The translations under genes and the position numbers were made by a program. A stretch of DNA of 5,886 bases from Nitrospinota bacterium (lineage in GTDB: Bacteria > UBA8248), in assembly GCA_003506735.1 (NCBI GenBank), contig DNYS01000024.1:6093-11978 (forward strand). Direction: 5' to 3'. This document shows, in pieces, positions 5,358 to 5,886 of the stretch. A model generated the notes under the pieces. It was not told the origin of the DNA and did not search any database. It saw nothing but the letters and a program-made list of their open reading frames with translations. Within the stretch, counting starts at the first letter, position 1. Every line of letters starts with the position of its first letter.

Positions 5358-5886
5358 ATGAGTCAAGATGTTGTCCGGTTGACCGTCTACAGCGATTTTT
5401 TGTGACCCTGGTGCTTCAATTCGGCCGTGCGCCTGAAGATGATCAAGGAAGAGTATGGGGAAAAGGTGGAGATCGAGCCCTGCGTATTTATGCTCCGTCC
5501 CGAGCCCGATCCCACGGCCGTTTTCAACGACTACCGCCGGGGCAACTGGGAGCGCTGCAACGACCAACCGGAATCGGGCGAATATAATATGTGGGAGGGA
5601 GGAGGAGACTATCCCATCTGCTCGATGCCGTCCGCTCAGGCGGGCTTGGCCGCCCGGGCCCAGGGCCTGGAAAAATGGGATGCCTTTCACATGAACCTCC
5701 TCGCGGCTCTTTTTACGGATAGCCGCGATATCTCGACACTCGATGTCCTGTACGATGTGGCAGAGAAAAGCGGCCTCGACGTGGACTTGTTCCGCGAAGA
5801 GGTGGCGAGCGAGCTGCACCACGATAAGGCGATCAAGGAATATACAGAGGCGATCAACCGGGGCATTACCGGAATTCCCACGGTGG
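5358..5886 (+). CDS. DsbA/FrnE-like thioredoxin-fold oxidoreductase, predicted selenoprotein (UPWC active site; TGA at 5403-5405 read as Sec); 3' end cut by window
   Basis: Reading from ATG 5358 with TGA as selenocysteine gives 176 residues to the window edge. The active site is YSDFL-U-PWCF (Sec16, Cys19), matching the SDxxCPWC motif of the DsbA family close to FrnE and 2-hydroxychromene-2-carboxylate isomerase. Downstream are the helical insertion with FHMNLLAALFTDSRDIS and LDVLYDVAEKSGLDVDLF (about 110-145), and the cis-proline loop GIPTV (172-176), which packs against the active site. Family members are about 210-220 residues, so about 40 are missing at the 3' end. GGAG, overlapping the upstream TAG, lies seven bases before the ATG. 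After the TGA the frame is open for 160 codons. It is the third gene of the mtaB operon, 10 bp after the SAM hydrolase. Expected role: thiol-disulfide redox or an isomerase-like reaction; there is no signal peptide, so probably cytoplasmic. The alternative is a point nonsense mutation of a TGC/TGT codon. TGA ends mtaB normally, which argues against a reassigned code. Confidence 0.85.
5403..5438 (+). promoter_or_regulatory. Candidate bacterial SECIS element directly after the in-frame TGA
   Basis: Starting eight bases after the TGA, CTTCA (5414-5418) pairs with TGAAG (5434-5438). Inside, GGC (5423-5425) pairs with GCC (5431-5433), closing a five-base loop CGTGC (5426-5430) with GT near its apex. 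A four-base bulge ATTC (5419-5422) sits on the 5' side. Bacterial SECIS hairpins lie within the coding region just downstream of the UGA and present a G/GU in the apical loop; here the loop begins 21 nt after the UGA. The stem is short and bulged, and folding was done by eye. Confidence 0.45.

Noticed and set aside
5403..5405. TGA reassigned to tryptophan or glycine (alternative genetic code)
   Set aside because: mtaB ends with TGA at the point where the family ends, and the next gene overlaps it in ATGA fashion. The internal TGA falls at a Cys column, which fits Sec rather than Trp or Gly.
5316..5822. 168-codon minus-strand frame and small plus-strand frames (5402-5587, 5455-5694) at the right end
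   Set aside because: All are shadows of the DsbA/FrnE-like gene, which is hidden only because of its in-frame TGA. None shows a domain.

Overview
The window comes from a GC-rich bacterial genome. It holds two divergent gene clusters separated by about 300 bp. The lineage cannot be named from sequence alone. The mix of an aerobic-type molybdenum hydroxylase cluster, a methylthiotransferase and an apparent selenoprotein would suit an uncultured proteobacterial or deltaproteobacterial-like organism that uses selenocysteine; this is a weak inference.

Left cluster (minus strand, 2735 to 1). Reading leftward: a CoxM-type FAD-binding subunit, a CoxS-type [2Fe-2S] subunit, a MoxR/CoxD-type AAA+ ATPase, and the first 57 codons of a CoxE-type VWA protein that runs off the window. 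These are the small electron-transfer subunits and maturation proteins of a CO dehydrogenase/xanthine dehydrogenase-family enzyme. The molybdopterin large subunit (CoxL type), often found between the small subunit and the ATPase, is not here; it may lie past coordinate 1 or elsewhere. The small subunit carries an unusual, extremely lysine/alanine-rich N-terminal tail resembling a histone H1 tail.

Intergenic region (2736 to 3041). It contains a perfect 8-bp inverted repeat in the coxM leader, a perfect 6-bp inverted repeat at the 5' end of mtaB, and weak promoter-like sequences on both strands.

Right cluster (plus strand, 3042 to 5886). A tightly packed apparent operon: mtaB (tRNA ms2t6A methylthiotransferase); a DUF62 SAM hydrolase (SAM hydroxide adenosyltransferase) overlapping mtaB by ATGA; and, 10 bp later, a DsbA/FrnE-like thioredoxin-fold protein cut by the window end. 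That last gene is the highlight. It has one in-frame TGA, at codon 16, exactly where the first cysteine of the CPWC active site belongs, giving a predicted U-P-W-C centre. The frame then stays open for 160 codons of clear family similarity. A hairpin just after the TGA is compatible with a bacterial SECIS element. A conventional ORF call misses this gene because the TGA is read as a stop.
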